The notes beneath the pieces are model-generated. The model did not search any database and was not told the DNA's origin. It saw nothing but the letters and a program-made list of their open reading frames with translations. Shown here one piece after another: positions 7,470-15,198 of a DNA stretch of 35,620 bases; positions within the stretch are counted from its first letter, which is position 1, and every line of letters starts with the position of its first letter. The position numbers and the translations under genes are program-made. The DNA comes from Chlamydiales bacterium. Its GTDB lineage: Bacteria; Chlamydiota; Chlamydiia; Chlamydiales; JAAKFR01. The DNA lies in contig JAJACG010000032.1 in NCBI GenBank assembly GCA_022601635.1, positions 72,024-107,643 on the forward strand, written 5' to 3'.

Positions 7470-7494
7470 GAGGTGGGGTGAAGTGCCCCACCTC
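7470..7494 (+). terminator. Perfect 9-bp hairpin between the two cassette B genes
   Basis: GAGGTGGGG and CCCCACCTC pair with a 7-base loop. No T run follows, so this is not a standard terminator. It ends 9 bases before the ATG at 7504 and could attenuate or protect the mRNA, or hide the downstream start. Confidence 0.5.
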
Positions 7495-7503
7495 AATCAA
7501 AGT

Positions 7504-8271
7504 ATGAATTCGCTAGCTTCGATATTATCTCTATTTTTGCTCGTTTACAGCTCTCTACTAAATGCAGACCCAATCTGCGCCCCCCCTCAGGATGATCTAC
7601 AAACAATAGAAAAGCTCTTTAAGTATTTGATGTTTGAAGAAGGTTTTGCCTATACACTATTTGGTTCAAAACCAATGTCTACAATTGGATTTGACAAGAG
7701 CACACCCATCGAATATCAAGAGGAGTATGCACACCCACTTTTTGAGCTAGAGGATTGGTGGAATACTTGGATAGAGTACCAAGATTTATTCCCGATGGAA
7801 AACTACCGTCTCTTCTCAACAAGTCACGACTCCTGGTTTGAAGTATTTCTCATTAACACATCACTTTTTAAGAATGTTGTAGACTCCCATCTTGCTCTGT
7901 TTGAGATGAAGTTAAAACACCCGGTAAACTCCAATGAACTTCTTGACCAACTGACCTCGAGCTCTCATATTTTCGCTGAACTAGAGAGCAGCCACGCCCT
8001 CTATGGTGTACTCCTTGGGTATGGTACACAAAATGCACTAAGCTTTGAGAAACGTTGCTCAAAAAAACGGAGATTTCACATACCCTGGCCTCCAGGCAGT
8101 ACTTCAGGCCTGAGGACCCAGCAGACACCACTGATTCCTCACTTTGCATCATTTCAGCAAAAGGAGACCTGGGCGATTATGAAGCGATACCAAAAAGAGC
8201 AAGAACTGATACGAGAATCCTATTCGAGTGGTGCGTTTTTGCCAATCACTCTAGATAAACTCACACAATGA
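7504..8271 (+). CDS. Secreted protein, short member of the FKBP-linked family (cassette B, second gene)
   Basis: From the ATG at 7504 the product is 255 residues with a signal peptide (MNSLASILSLFLLVYSSLLN). An upstream frame to 7483 would begin inside the hairpin and is less likely. The mature part matches residues about 28-260 of the product of 4257-6056: EEGFAYTLFGSKPMS, WFEVFLINTSLFKNVVDSHL, LYGVLLGYGTQNALSFEK. It lacks the middle Cys part and the FKBP domain and ends at LDKLTQ. It therefore represents the family's core module on its own. Function is unknown; the conserved G[FY]GTxN and LIN motifs may be the site to examine. It stops 3 bases before the convergent LysM gene. Confidence 0.78.
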   Translation: MNSLASILSLFLLVYSSLLNADPICAPPQDDLQTIEKLFKYLMFEEGFAYTLFGSKPMSTIGFDKSTPIEYQEEYAHPLFELEDWWNTWIEYQDLFPMENYRLFSTSHDSWFEVFLINTSLFKNVVDSHLALFEMKLKHPVNSNELLDQLTSSSHIFAELESSHALYGVLLGYGTQNALSFEKRCSKKRRFHIPWPPGSTSGLRTQQTPLIPHFASFQQKETWAIMKRYQKEQELIRESYSSGAFLPITLDKLTQ

Positions 8272-8273
8272 AT

Positions 8274-9098
8274 TCATCCTTCTGGGAAGGGTATCTTTAG
8301 CATCTGGCCAGGCCTAAGAACTGTGGATTTGAGGTCGTTGGTCACCATCAACTTCTTCATGTCCACCTTGTAGCGCTTCGCTATAATCCAGAGCGACTCC
8401 CCCGGTTGTACAATATGCGTCCGCTGATCCTGCGTAATTGGCACCTGCTGACGAAAGAGCGGACGAAGATTTTCATTATTCTGATATTGATCATAACGCG
8501 CTGCCAACTCCTCAATCGATTTGCCCGTATATTCACTCAGTCGACCAAGCGCTCTTTGATGCACAAGAGGTGTGCGCTTCTCTTCCAAAATCTCCTCAGT
8601 AAAGCTGATCGCCTCCGGCGTCGCCTCATCCATCAAATCGAGCAGATGCTCCACCTCTGGATTAGAGAGAAGCAGCGCATAATCAAGATCAACCATGATC
8701 ATCAAGTAGGCAGCCGTCTTCGACCCAAGAGAGACATACTCCATCAAAAATTCTTGGCGGGCGCGGTCTGAAAAATCGCTCCCCCTTTGCTGCCGCTGCA
8801 CAAATAGATCTAAAGCGTGCTGATTGCCCTCCATCAATAGTTTGAGGAGCGTTCCCTTAGAAATTTTTTCACCTGACCTGGCAAAAAGTGTCTGGACCAA
8901 AGTAAATTCAGAGCTTTGAACAAATTGCTGCACGCCCTCTTCATCTAACTCCTGAATCTGGCAGCTATATGAGGGTACCGCCGGCTTGTAGGGCAAAAAA
9001 AGCCGCCCCTCGCGCAACACAAAAAATGAGAAGAGCGCGAGCAAGGCCACATTCAAGATGAGGCTCAGAACTAAGACCTGCTGTTTCCAAGAAGTCAT
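8274..9098 (-). CDS. Membrane-anchored LysM-domain protein
   Basis: The 274-residue protein has one N-terminal membrane segment (about residues 8-29, LVLSLILNVALLALFSFFV) and then a helical middle region. A C-terminal LysM domain (about residues 227-271) contains HIVQPGESLWIIAKRYKVD and VLRPGQMLKIP. LysM binds the glycan strands of peptidoglycan, so the protein may sit at the thin chlamydial septal or envelope peptidoglycan (inference). Its position next to pheT matches the uncharacterised gene I recall in that place in Chlamydia. The start lies 38 bases from the divergent pheT start, leaving room for only very compact promoters. Its last 31 bases are duplicated at 6759-6789. Confidence 0.82.
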   Translation of the reverse strand: MTSWKQQVLVLSLILNVALLALFSFFVLREGRLFLPYKPAVPSYSCQIQELDEEGVQQFVQSSEFTLVQTLFARSGEKISKGTLLKLLMEGNQHALDLFVQRQQRGSDFSDRARQEFLMEYVSLGSKTAAYLMIMVDLDYALLLSNPEVEHLLDLMDEATPEAISFTEEILEEKRTPLVHQRALGRLSEYTGKSIEELAARYDQYQNNENLRPLFRQQVPITQDQRTHIVQPGESLWIIAKRYKVDMKKLMVTNDLKSTVLRPGQMLKIPFPEG

Positions 9099-9136
9099 AC
9101 TTTACCTTATATTGCATGATCGCTAAAATACTGCCT

Positions 9137-11443
9137 ATGAAATTCCCACTTTCCTGGTTCAAAAGCTTCCTTGCAACAAAACGTCCCCCAAAAGAGATCG
9201 CCGATAGACTCACCATGCTCGGCTTCGAAGTGGAGGCCATCGAACCCTTCGGCGTCAACTTTGCCGGAGTGGTTGTTGCCGAAGTGGTCGAAACCAAACC
9301 CCATCCTGAGGCAGACAAACTCACCATCGCTCAAGTTTGTGATGGAACTGAAACCGTTCAAGTGGTTTGCGCAGCAAAAAATTGCCGAGTCGGCATCCGT
9401 ACCGCCTTTGCCAAAGTTGGTGGACGCGTCGGAGACATCGAAATCTCTGCTAGAAAACTGCGCGGCATTGAATCTTTCGGCATGCTCTGCGGCCATGATG
9501 AACTCGACCTTCCCAAAAATTGTCCCGGCGGAATCATGGAACTCGATGAGAGCTTCACCGTTGGTCGACATCTTGGCTGCTACTTTGGGGATCTCATCTT
9601 CGATGTGGCATTAACCCCCAATTTGGCCTACGCAATGAGCGTGCGCGGAATCGCACATGAGCTGGGTGCCTTCTTGAAAGAGCGCGCCTTCGAGCCCAGC
9701 TTCAAAGTGGAGTGCAAAGGAAAGAGAAAGCTCAGAGTAAAGAGTCAAACGCTGCGCTATGGCTGCCGCATCATCGAAAATGTGAAGGTAGCCCCCTCCC
9801 CTGATTGGCTGACAGCAAGATTAGAGGCGTGTGGCCTCCGCCCCATCAACAACATTGTCGATGTGACCAACTATGTGATGCTGGAGTGCGGACAGCCGAT
9901 GCACGCTTTTGATCTCGACAAGATTGATGGCAATATTGATGTGCGCTTTGCCCATGAGGGTGAAAAAATCGAAACCTTGGATGGCAAGCAGCGCTCTTTG
10001 AAGTCTGACATGCTGCTGATTGCTGATGAGAAAAAAGCGATCGCTGTAGCTGGAGTGATGGGAGGCGCCAATAGTGAAGTTTCAAATAGCACCCAAAATA
10101 TCGTGCTAGAAGCTGCCTACTTCGACCCAAGCTCAGTGCGCAAGACTGCAAAGAGGTTGGAGCTCTCTACAGATGCCTCCTACCGCTTTGAGCGCGGCAG
10201 CGATCCCAACTGCCTCGAAGATGCACTTGATCAAGCAGCCGCTTTGATCTTGGAAATCGCCGGTGGAACAGCAAGCCCCTCTGTGATTGAAGGGAAACCC
10301 CTAGAAGACAAGAAGCTCTCTCTGCGCGTCAGCCGAGTCAACCAACTCTTGGGCACGCAGCTTGCCATTGGTGAAGTGGAAGAAATCTTGCGTTCTATCA
10401 ACCTCAAAGTGTCCACAAAAGAGGGAGTCTGCACAGTCAATGCCCCATTTGGCAGACATGATCTGAATGGTGAGATCGATCTAGTTGAGGAGGTGGCGCG
10501 TTTCTATGGCTACGAAAATATCGCCAATGATCGGCCAACACTCTATCGCGGCCATAGTGGAGAAGATTTTCCAGGCTACAGCTTCCAGCAGCGTATACGG
10601 GAACTTCTGCTGCAAGAGGGACTGCAAGAGCTGCTTACCTGTGATTTGATCAGTCCAAAAGAGGCTGCCATTTTGGAGCAAGAGTCACTGATCCATCTGC
10701 AAAACCCGCACTCTATAGAACAGTCTGTTTTGCGACCCTCCCTTTTGCCCTCATTGATGAAGGTAGTGCAGCATAACATCGACCATTCGCTGCCCGATAT
10801 TGCAGGCTTTGAAATCGGCAAGCTTCACCTAAAAGAGGGTGATAACTACTTGGAGCCGATGGTTGCTTCCATTGTTCTTCATGGAAAAAGGTCGCCCGCT
10901 CACTTTAGTGAAAAAGAGCAGAATGTAGATTTCTTTGACCTGAAGGGTATTGCTGAAAACCTCTTGCGCCAGCTGCATATTGAGGGTCGCTTTGTTGCGA
11001 GCAAACATGTGGCTTTGCACCCACTTCAGCAAGCTGCTTTGATTGTTGATGACAAGGAGGTGGGCGTTTTGGGACAGCTCCATCCAGCACATATGGAGGG
11101 ATTGTTTTTCTTAGAGTTGCAATTAGACGACTTGCAGCTGGCAACAAAAACTGTGCAGAAGATGGAGCCTCTTCCGCAGTTTCCAAGCTCACATCGCGAC
11201 CTGACTATCACAGTTCCAGAGAGTTTGGAGGTTCAGACGCTATTTGATGCCGTGACTGAGGCCAAAACAAACTGTTTAGAGGAGATCTCTCTTATTGACG
11301 TATATCGTGGTGACAAACTAGGATCTGGGGTGAAAAATATGACTTTTCGCTTTGTCTATCGAGATTCTAAGCAGACACTATCTTTGGAAGAGGTAGAGAG
11401 CGAACATGCAGAGTTGACCAATCAAATACGGGGTAAATTATGA
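9137..11443 (+). CDS. pheT: Phenylalanine--tRNA ligase beta subunit
   Basis: The 768-residue protein is the beta chain of the alpha2-beta2 enzyme that charges tRNA-Phe. Domains in order are: the start MKFPLSWFKSFLATKRPPKE; an EMAP/Myf tRNA-binding domain (about 40-150, KPHPEADKLTIAQVCDG); B3/B4 (NNIVDVTNYVMLECGQPMHA and FERGSDPN); B5 (DLVEEVARFYGYENI); and the C-terminal anticodon-binding FDX-ACB domain (PLPQFPSSHRDLTITV to the end). The ATG at 9137 gives the canonical N-terminus; a longer frame from 9116 adds seven residues without support. Its last four bases (ATGA) overlap the next gene. No pheS lies in the window; the alpha subunit must be encoded elsewhere. Confidence 0.97.
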   Translation: MKFPLSWFKSFLATKRPPKEIADRLTMLGFEVEAIEPFGVNFAGVVVAEVVETKPHPEADKLTIAQVCDGTETVQVVCAAKNCRVGIRTAFAKVGGRVGDIEISARKLRGIESFGMLCGHDELDLPKNCPGGIMELDESFTVGRHLGCYFGDLIFDVALTPNLAYAMSVRGIAHELGAFLKERAFEPSFKVECKGKRKLRVKSQTLRYGCRIIENVKVAPSPDWLTARLEACGLRPINNIVDVTNYVMLECGQPMHAFDLDKIDGNIDVRFAHEGEKIETLDGKQRSLKSDMLLIADEKKAIAVAGVMGGANSEVSNSTQNIVLEAAYFDPSSVRKTAKRLELSTDASYRFERGSDPNCLEDALDQAAALILEIAGGTASPSVIEGKPLEDKKLSLRVSRVNQLLGTQLAIGEVEEILRSINLKVSTKEGVCTVNAPFGRHDLNGEIDLVEEVARFYGYENIANDRPTLYRGHSGEDFPGYSFQQRIRELLLQEGLQELLTCDLISPKEAAILEQESLIHLQNPHSIEQSVLRPSLLPSLMKVVQHNIDHSLPDIAGFEIGKLHLKEGDNYLEPMVASIVLHGKRSPAHFSEKEQNVDFFDLKGIAENLLRQLHIEGRFVASKHVALHPLQQAALIVDDKEVGVLGQLHPAHMEGLFFLELQLDDLQLATKTVQKMEPLPQFPSSHRDLTITVPESLEVQTLFDAVTEAKTNCLEEISLIDVYRGDKLGSGVKNMTFRFVYRDSKQTLSLEEVESEHAELTNQIRGKL

Positions 11444-12396
11444 AAAGACGAGCGCTTTTGGCGTTGAGCCTTCTAGCAACTTTGGCTGCTTGCCGTAGTC
11501 AGAGCCAGGGAGATGTGGTGAAATCGACCTATATTCACAAGTATGGCGTACCAGTAACGCATGATGAGTGGGTAAGACAGGGAGAAGATGGCAAGGTTGT
11601 GCAGCTGCGCAAGGATGGAGTAACCACTTCAAAGAGCTATGCCAATGGCACTTTGCATGGTGAGTGCACCTATAGTTTTGCCAACACATCGACGATTGCA
11701 AAGACCGAGATCTATGAAAATGGCATGCTTGTTGCGCGCAAAGAGAACTACACAAGCGGTGTTCCGCGCAGTGAAGAGGAGTTTCAATCTGAGCTGATTT
11801 CCAAGCGCAGTGTCTGGTATGAAGATGGCACGCCGCAGACAGTGGAAGCGTATAGCAATGGACTTCTGACAAGCGGCGAGTACCGCTCACCGGTCAATAA
11901 CATTGAAGCGCGCGTCAAAAGTGGCGAGGGTACTCGCGTGGAGCGTGATCAAGAGGGTCTTCTGCTTGCTCGAGAGAGCATCGAAGGCGGCCGTCGTGTT
12001 GAGCGCGTTGACTACTATATGAATGGCGATCCTCAGTCGATCACACCCTTCCAAAACAACCATGTGCATGGCACACGTTTGACCTTCGCTCTTGGCGGTC
12101 TACCGAAGACTGTTGAGCAGTGGGAATATGACAGACAAGATGGCATCACAGTGGTCTACCAAAATGGCGAAAAGATTTCAGAGCTCCCCTACATTCAGGG
12201 CAAGCGCGAAGGCGTTGAAAAGAAGTTCCGCAATGGCGACATCTTGGTGGAAGAGATGACTTGGAAGAATGATGAGCCGCATGGCAAGCGCGTGATCTAT
12301 GTAGATGGCGCCATGCAGGTGGACTACTTCAATCACGGCGAAATTGTGAGCCGCCCAACTTATGAGCGCCTCAACCCACCGCAGGGCCGTGCTTAA
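11440..12396 (+). CDS. Lipoprotein with MORN/YwqK-type repeats
   Basis: The 318-residue product begins with a lipoprotein signal (ALLALSLLATLAAC, lipobox LAAC with Cys at about residue 18). It then consists of repeated 20-25 residue units of the toxin-antitoxin YwqK/MORN kind: YANGTLHGECTYSF, YENGMLVARKENY, YEDGTPQTVEAYSNGLL, YQNGEKISELPYIQGKREG, FRNGDILVEEM, KNDEPHGKRVIYVDG. Such repeats usually form open beta sheets for protein or lipid contact; the activity is unknown. It starts inside the pheT stop (ATGA), so it is translationally coupled. This is the gene expected between pheT and ogt in Chlamydia. The stop TAA at 12394-12396 is immediately followed by a mobile element. Confidence 0.82.
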   Translation: MKRRALLALSLLATLAACRSQSQGDVVKSTYIHKYGVPVTHDEWVRQGEDGKVVQLRKDGVTTSKSYANGTLHGECTYSFANTSTIAKTEIYENGMLVARKENYTSGVPRSEEEFQSELISKRSVWYEDGTPQTVEAYSNGLLTSGEYRSPVNNIEARVKSGEGTRVERDQEGLLLARESIEGGRRVERVDYYMNGDPQSITPFQNNHVHGTRLTFALGGLPKTVEQWEYDRQDGITVVYQNGEKISELPYIQGKREGVEKKFRNGDILVEEMTWKNDEPHGKRVIYVDGAMQVDYFNHGEIVSRPTYERLNPPQGRA

Positions 12397-12557
12397 GGAG
12401 ATGCTGAATAACTACCTTGCCAAAGATTTCGTTGAGATTTTCGATGTTGGGAAATTCGGAGGGTGACGCTAACCCTGTAAGGGTTAGCGAGTCCGAGAAT
12501 GATGTGACGTCGAAAAGATCGGCGGAAGATCTGGTGAGGGAGTTGTTCAGTGGCTCC
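12397..12557 (+). repeat. Palindromic mobile element, copy 2
   Basis: The ends are GGAGATGCTGAATAAC and GTTGTTCAGTGGCTCC, with a central hairpin CTAACCCTGTAAGGGTTAG. The core between GAG and CTC is 159 bases. It starts directly after the stop of the lipoprotein gene and reads in frame into ogt. It belongs to the same sequence subtype as copies 5 and 6 (GACGCTAACC variant). The flanks CTTAAG and CATAAA match only partly. Confidence 0.9.
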
Positions 12558-12965
12558 ATAAACTTATCTGTTGTTTGGAAGCACAACAAGATCTCCCGTG
12601 TAGAGCTCGCTCTGCACGGGAGTCTTTTTTCAGATGATTCCCAAATCCAAGGGTGGCTTGACGCCTACTTAGAAAAAAAAGAGCTTCCCTTTCCCTACCC
12701 CCTCGATTTAGATCACCTCACCCCCTTCACTCAAAAGGTTCTCCGGGAACTTAAAAAAATTCCTTTAGGATCTACCGCCACCTATGGTGAAATTGCTACA
12801 AGAATTGGACATAACGGCGCTGCCAGAGCCGTTGGCTCCGCCTGTTCAAAAAATCCCTATCCACTTATTATCCCCTGCCATCGAGTGATCAGCCAAAATG
12901 GCATTGGAGGCTTTGCTCTAGACCTTCAAATCAAAAAGAAACTACTGCAATTTGAAAAATTGTAG
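12444..12965 (+). CDS. ogt: Methylated-DNA--protein-cysteine methyltransferase
   Basis: The protein removes the methyl group from O6-methylguanine by suicide transfer to Cys. The catalytic motif PCHRVI is present (LIIPCHRVISQNGIGGFA), as is the DNA-binding wing before it (GSTATYGEIATRIGHNGAARAVGSA, shortened: ATYGEIA, ARAVGSA). The N-terminal part has SVVWKHNKISRVELALHG. Everything upstream of about 12558 is mobile-element sequence read in frame. The first ATG (12444) lies in the element, as do alternative starts TTG 12417 and a GTG/TTG near 12535-12545 behind the element's GAGGGAG. The true start is therefore uncertain. In Chlamydia the homologue follows the same lipoprotein gene. Confidence is high for function and low for the start. 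Confidence 0.88.
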   Translation: MLGNSEGDANPVRVSESENDVTSKRSAEDLVRELFSGSINLSVVWKHNKISRVELALHGSLFSDDSQIQGWLDAYLEKKELPFPYPLDLDHLTPFTQKVLRELKKIPLGSTATYGEIATRIGHNGAARAVGSACSKNPYPLIIPCHRVISQNGIGGFALDLQIKKKLLQFEKL

Positions 12966-13000
12966 TCTACTTTTTAATAGTAAGTTGATATAATATTAAT

Positions 13001-13906
13001 ATGGAAGGCACTCATTATACTACATTTAGAAAAACCTCAGCCTATACCCCAGCCAAGGTATTGGTGGGTGTCTCTGCTGTGGCGGCTTTAGTATCTGGGT
13101 TGGCCTTGGCGCTGATTGCGCGCACGATTACACCCTATCAAGCTCTAACATCAACAGCACTCTTGGCAATGGGTAGTTCCGGAGCTCTCTCTCTTGCTCT
13201 ATTTTCTACAAGCTTGGTCATCTTCTTACGCCAAAAAAGGCCTATTGAAGAGAGTGTTGATAGCGACAGTGACTCTGAATATGCAACACCGATGGCAACA
13301 GCTGCAGTATCAACAGAGTCGCTTGAAGCACCAGGGGTTAGGGATCTTATTGAAGAGTTTGATCAACAGATCCTCACCCCAAAACTTGAGCCACTAAAAG
13401 CAATGCTTAAGAGGATGATAGCAAAGGCAGAGCTGGATCGAAAGTGTGACGTAGATGACTATATAATGAGTATTCACGATGCTGCAGCAGCAACGTTTGC
13501 GGTACAATTTCTTGCCATTACTGAGGGGAATGGTACGAAAGATGAGCTGTTTGATCAGCTTTCAGAGGTTGTGGATACTGTAGTCGGTATCATTCCAAGA
13601 GGGTTCATCAACAAGCTGACGGGCTACATCACTGTATGCCTAGTTGCTAGGCTACCGGAAGAAGCCATACGGGGAGCAGCTCGAGATAAATTCAAAGAGG
13701 GAATTGACAAGCAATATTTCAATCTTCGAAAGAGTTTGCATCAATACAAAGATAGTGATCTCTATAACACTATATTGAATGGAAGCGGTCTACTTGCCGA
13801 GTTTATCATCGTCTACCGCAACAAGGATTGGTATAAAATTTTTGACTCCCACAAGAAGAAGCCCCTCAATACTATGATGATAGATATTGCCCAGGCGTTT
13901 CAGTAA
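13001..13906 (+). CDS. Putative inclusion-membrane (Inc-like) protein, paralogue 1
   Basis: The 301-residue protein has no signal peptide but has the bilobed hydrophobic domain typical of chlamydial Inc proteins. Two closely spaced membrane segments lie at about 19-41 (KVLVGVSAVAALVSGLALAL) and 49-76 (GALSLALFSTSLVIFL), split by a short turn. An acidic linker (SVDSDSDSEYATP) and a helical domain of about 200 residues follow. Inc proteins are exported by type III secretion and expose their tails to the host cytosol; that this is one is inference from topology. The next gene is a paralogue with the same SAYxPxKVL start, FLRQK border and a C-terminal AEFIIxY pattern. No Shine-Dalgarno is seen; TATAAT sits 6 bases before the ATG. 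Confidence 0.75.
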   Translation: MEGTHYTTFRKTSAYTPAKVLVGVSAVAALVSGLALALIARTITPYQALTSTALLAMGSSGALSLALFSTSLVIFLRQKRPIEESVDSDSDSEYATPMATAAVSTESLEAPGVRDLIEEFDQQILTPKLEPLKAMLKRMIAKAELDRKCDVDDYIMSIHDAAAATFAVQFLAITEGNGTKDELFDQLSEVVDTVVGIIPRGFINKLTGYITVCLVARLPEEAIRGAARDKFKEGIDKQYFNLRKSLHQYKDSDLYNTILNGSGLLAEFIIVYRNKDWYKIFDSHKKKPLNTMMIDIAQAFQ

Positions 13907-13929
13907 TTTCCAATCTATGGTAAAATATT

Positions 13930-14805
13930 ATGGTGGACAATCTTCAAGCTATTGCATCTAGAAAGAGCTCAGCCTATGAGCCCATGAAGGTCCTGACAGC
14001 TATAACGGCTGTTGCTACCCTCGTATCTATAGCAGCTTTAGCCGTTATAGCTAGATCTGGCTCAGTGGGAGTTATTGCGACTGCTTCGCTTCTCTCTACA
14101 ACTACCCTTGCCTCCTTTATTGCCAGCCTCACCATTTTTCTGCGCCAAAAGATCGCTATTCAGCCAGATGTAGAAGCTACTCCTGAATCTGAGGCCGCTA
14201 CTCCTGCCGCTTTAGAAATTCAGAGAAGATTTTGTGAGCATTCTTTTGATGAGGAGTATGAGGTGATCCATCAGCTGGCCTCTGCTTTGATTGAAAAAGC
14301 AGCTCCTCAGATGAACGATCAGCTGCAGGACTTCTTCGTTGGATTATATCAAGCAACCCTGCAATCACTCGCACCAAGATTTTCTGAAATTGCGCAGATG
14401 GATGGGGAGGATGAGAAGCAAGCTGCCATTATAGACACTAGCACCGTGGCCAGAAGTTTGCTTGCTCAGCTGCCGATTTATTTAACGCAAACTCCCGATG
14501 AGGCACTCGATCAACTATCCGGTTTTATGGCTCGTCCCGTTTTGATCAGGCGCCTGGCACCTGCAGGCCTTAAGCAAGGTGTTTCTCAGCTCTTTAGTCG
14601 GGGTCCATTTACTATCTTCCAGAATAGTCCACTAGAGCGAGTACTGCCTCAATGTGCACCCATTGCAGCTGAATTTATCATAGCCTATGCAAGGAACAAG
14701 AAGAACAAAGCTGCCTGGAAAGCGATCTTTGATCAAAAAGCTAGCGCACAAAACCCTATTGATTGCGCGCACGCAATTACCATCGCTTTCCGCCAAATGG
14801 CATAG
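13930..14805 (+). CDS. Putative inclusion-membrane (Inc-like) protein, paralogue 2
   Basis: The 291-residue product lies 23 bases after paralogue 1. It shares KSSAYEPMKVLTAITAVATL (first membrane segment, about 20-43), a second segment at about 48-74 (TTTLASFIASLTIFLRQK) and the tail CAPIAAEFIIAYARNKK with an IFDQK stretch. The middle domains have diverged strongly, as is usual for Inc proteins. An acidic Pro/Thr/Ala linker (about 80-100) follows the membrane pair. It is probably an effector placed in the inclusion membrane by type III secretion (inference). The pair looks like an old tandem duplication. TAAAAT, not a Shine-Dalgarno, precedes the ATG. Confidence 0.74.
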   Translation: MVDNLQAIASRKSSAYEPMKVLTAITAVATLVSIAALAVIARSGSVGVIATASLLSTTTLASFIASLTIFLRQKIAIQPDVEATPESEAATPAALEIQRRFCEHSFDEEYEVIHQLASALIEKAAPQMNDQLQDFFVGLYQATLQSLAPRFSEIAQMDGEDEKQAAIIDTSTVARSLLAQLPIYLTQTPDEALDQLSGFMARPVLIRRLAPAGLKQGVSQLFSRGPFTIFQNSPLERVLPQCAPIAAEFIIAYARNKKNKAAWKAIFDQKASAQNPIDCAHAITIAFRQMA

Positions 14806-14842
14806 AACTTGCTCATTGATTCCATAAAATGGGAGACCTGTT

Positions 14843-15016
14843 ATGGAAGAGCAGCAACTACAGCAAAAAATTGCCTACCTAGAATTTGTGAACGATCAAC
14901 TAGTCTCTGAAATTAGCTATGTCGATCGAATACTGAAAATCATCGGTTTCCCCGAAGGTCTTGAAACCATCAAGAGCGCTGCTCAAGAGGTCATCGAAGA
15001 GGAGGGCCTCGAATAA
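14843..15016 (+). CDS. Small coiled-coil protein, 57 residues
   Basis: The short frame starts at an ATG with GGGAGA upstream at good spacing and encodes MEEQQLQQKIAYLEFVNDQL, then SEISYVDRILKIIGFPEGLE and an acidic end. The first half has heptad spacing (I, L, F, L, I) like SlyX-type small coiled coils, and the second half ends in EEEGLE. The good ribosome site, the amino-acid composition and the terminator-like hairpin right after the stop support a real gene. Function is unknown. Confidence 0.65.
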   Translation: MEEQQLQQKIAYLEFVNDQLVSEISYVDRILKIIGFPEGLETIKSAAQEVIEEEGLE

Positions 15017-15037
15017 ACGCTATCTGCGTTTGCTTTT
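15015..15037. terminator. Weak hairpin at convergent gene ends
   Basis: AAACGC and GCGTTT pair around TATCT, and GCTTTT follows. It overlaps the stop of the 57-residue gene and could end its mRNA. The 6-bp stem is modest. A mobile element now separates it from the end of the DEAD-box gene it may also have served. Confidence 0.4.
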
Positions 15038-15198
15038 GGAGATGCTGAATAAGCACCTTGCTAGAGATTTTGGCAAGGTTTCTGCCGAGGGGAAGTTCGG
15101 AGCCGAACGTCTAACCCCTTGCGGGTTAGTCGAGGCGAGAACGATGCCTCGATAGAAACATTGTCGGAAGATCTGGTGAGGGAGTTGTTTAGTGTCTC
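15038..15198 (+). repeat. Palindromic mobile element, copy 3
   Basis: The left end is GGAGATGCTGAATAAG and the right end is TTGTTTAGTGTCTC. The inner hairpin is CTAACCCC-TTGC-GGGTTAG, flanked by further pairing sequences (TCTGCCGAGG side with CCTCGATAGAA). It resembles copy 1 (GCCGAACGTCTAACC subtype). It overlaps the last bases of the DEAD-box gene and provides its TAA stop. Confidence 0.9.

Noticed and set aside
11438-11890. Minus-strand frame opposite the MORN-type lipoprotein
   Set aside because: It is the antisense shadow of the repeat-rich gene, with unusual His/Cys content and no family pattern.
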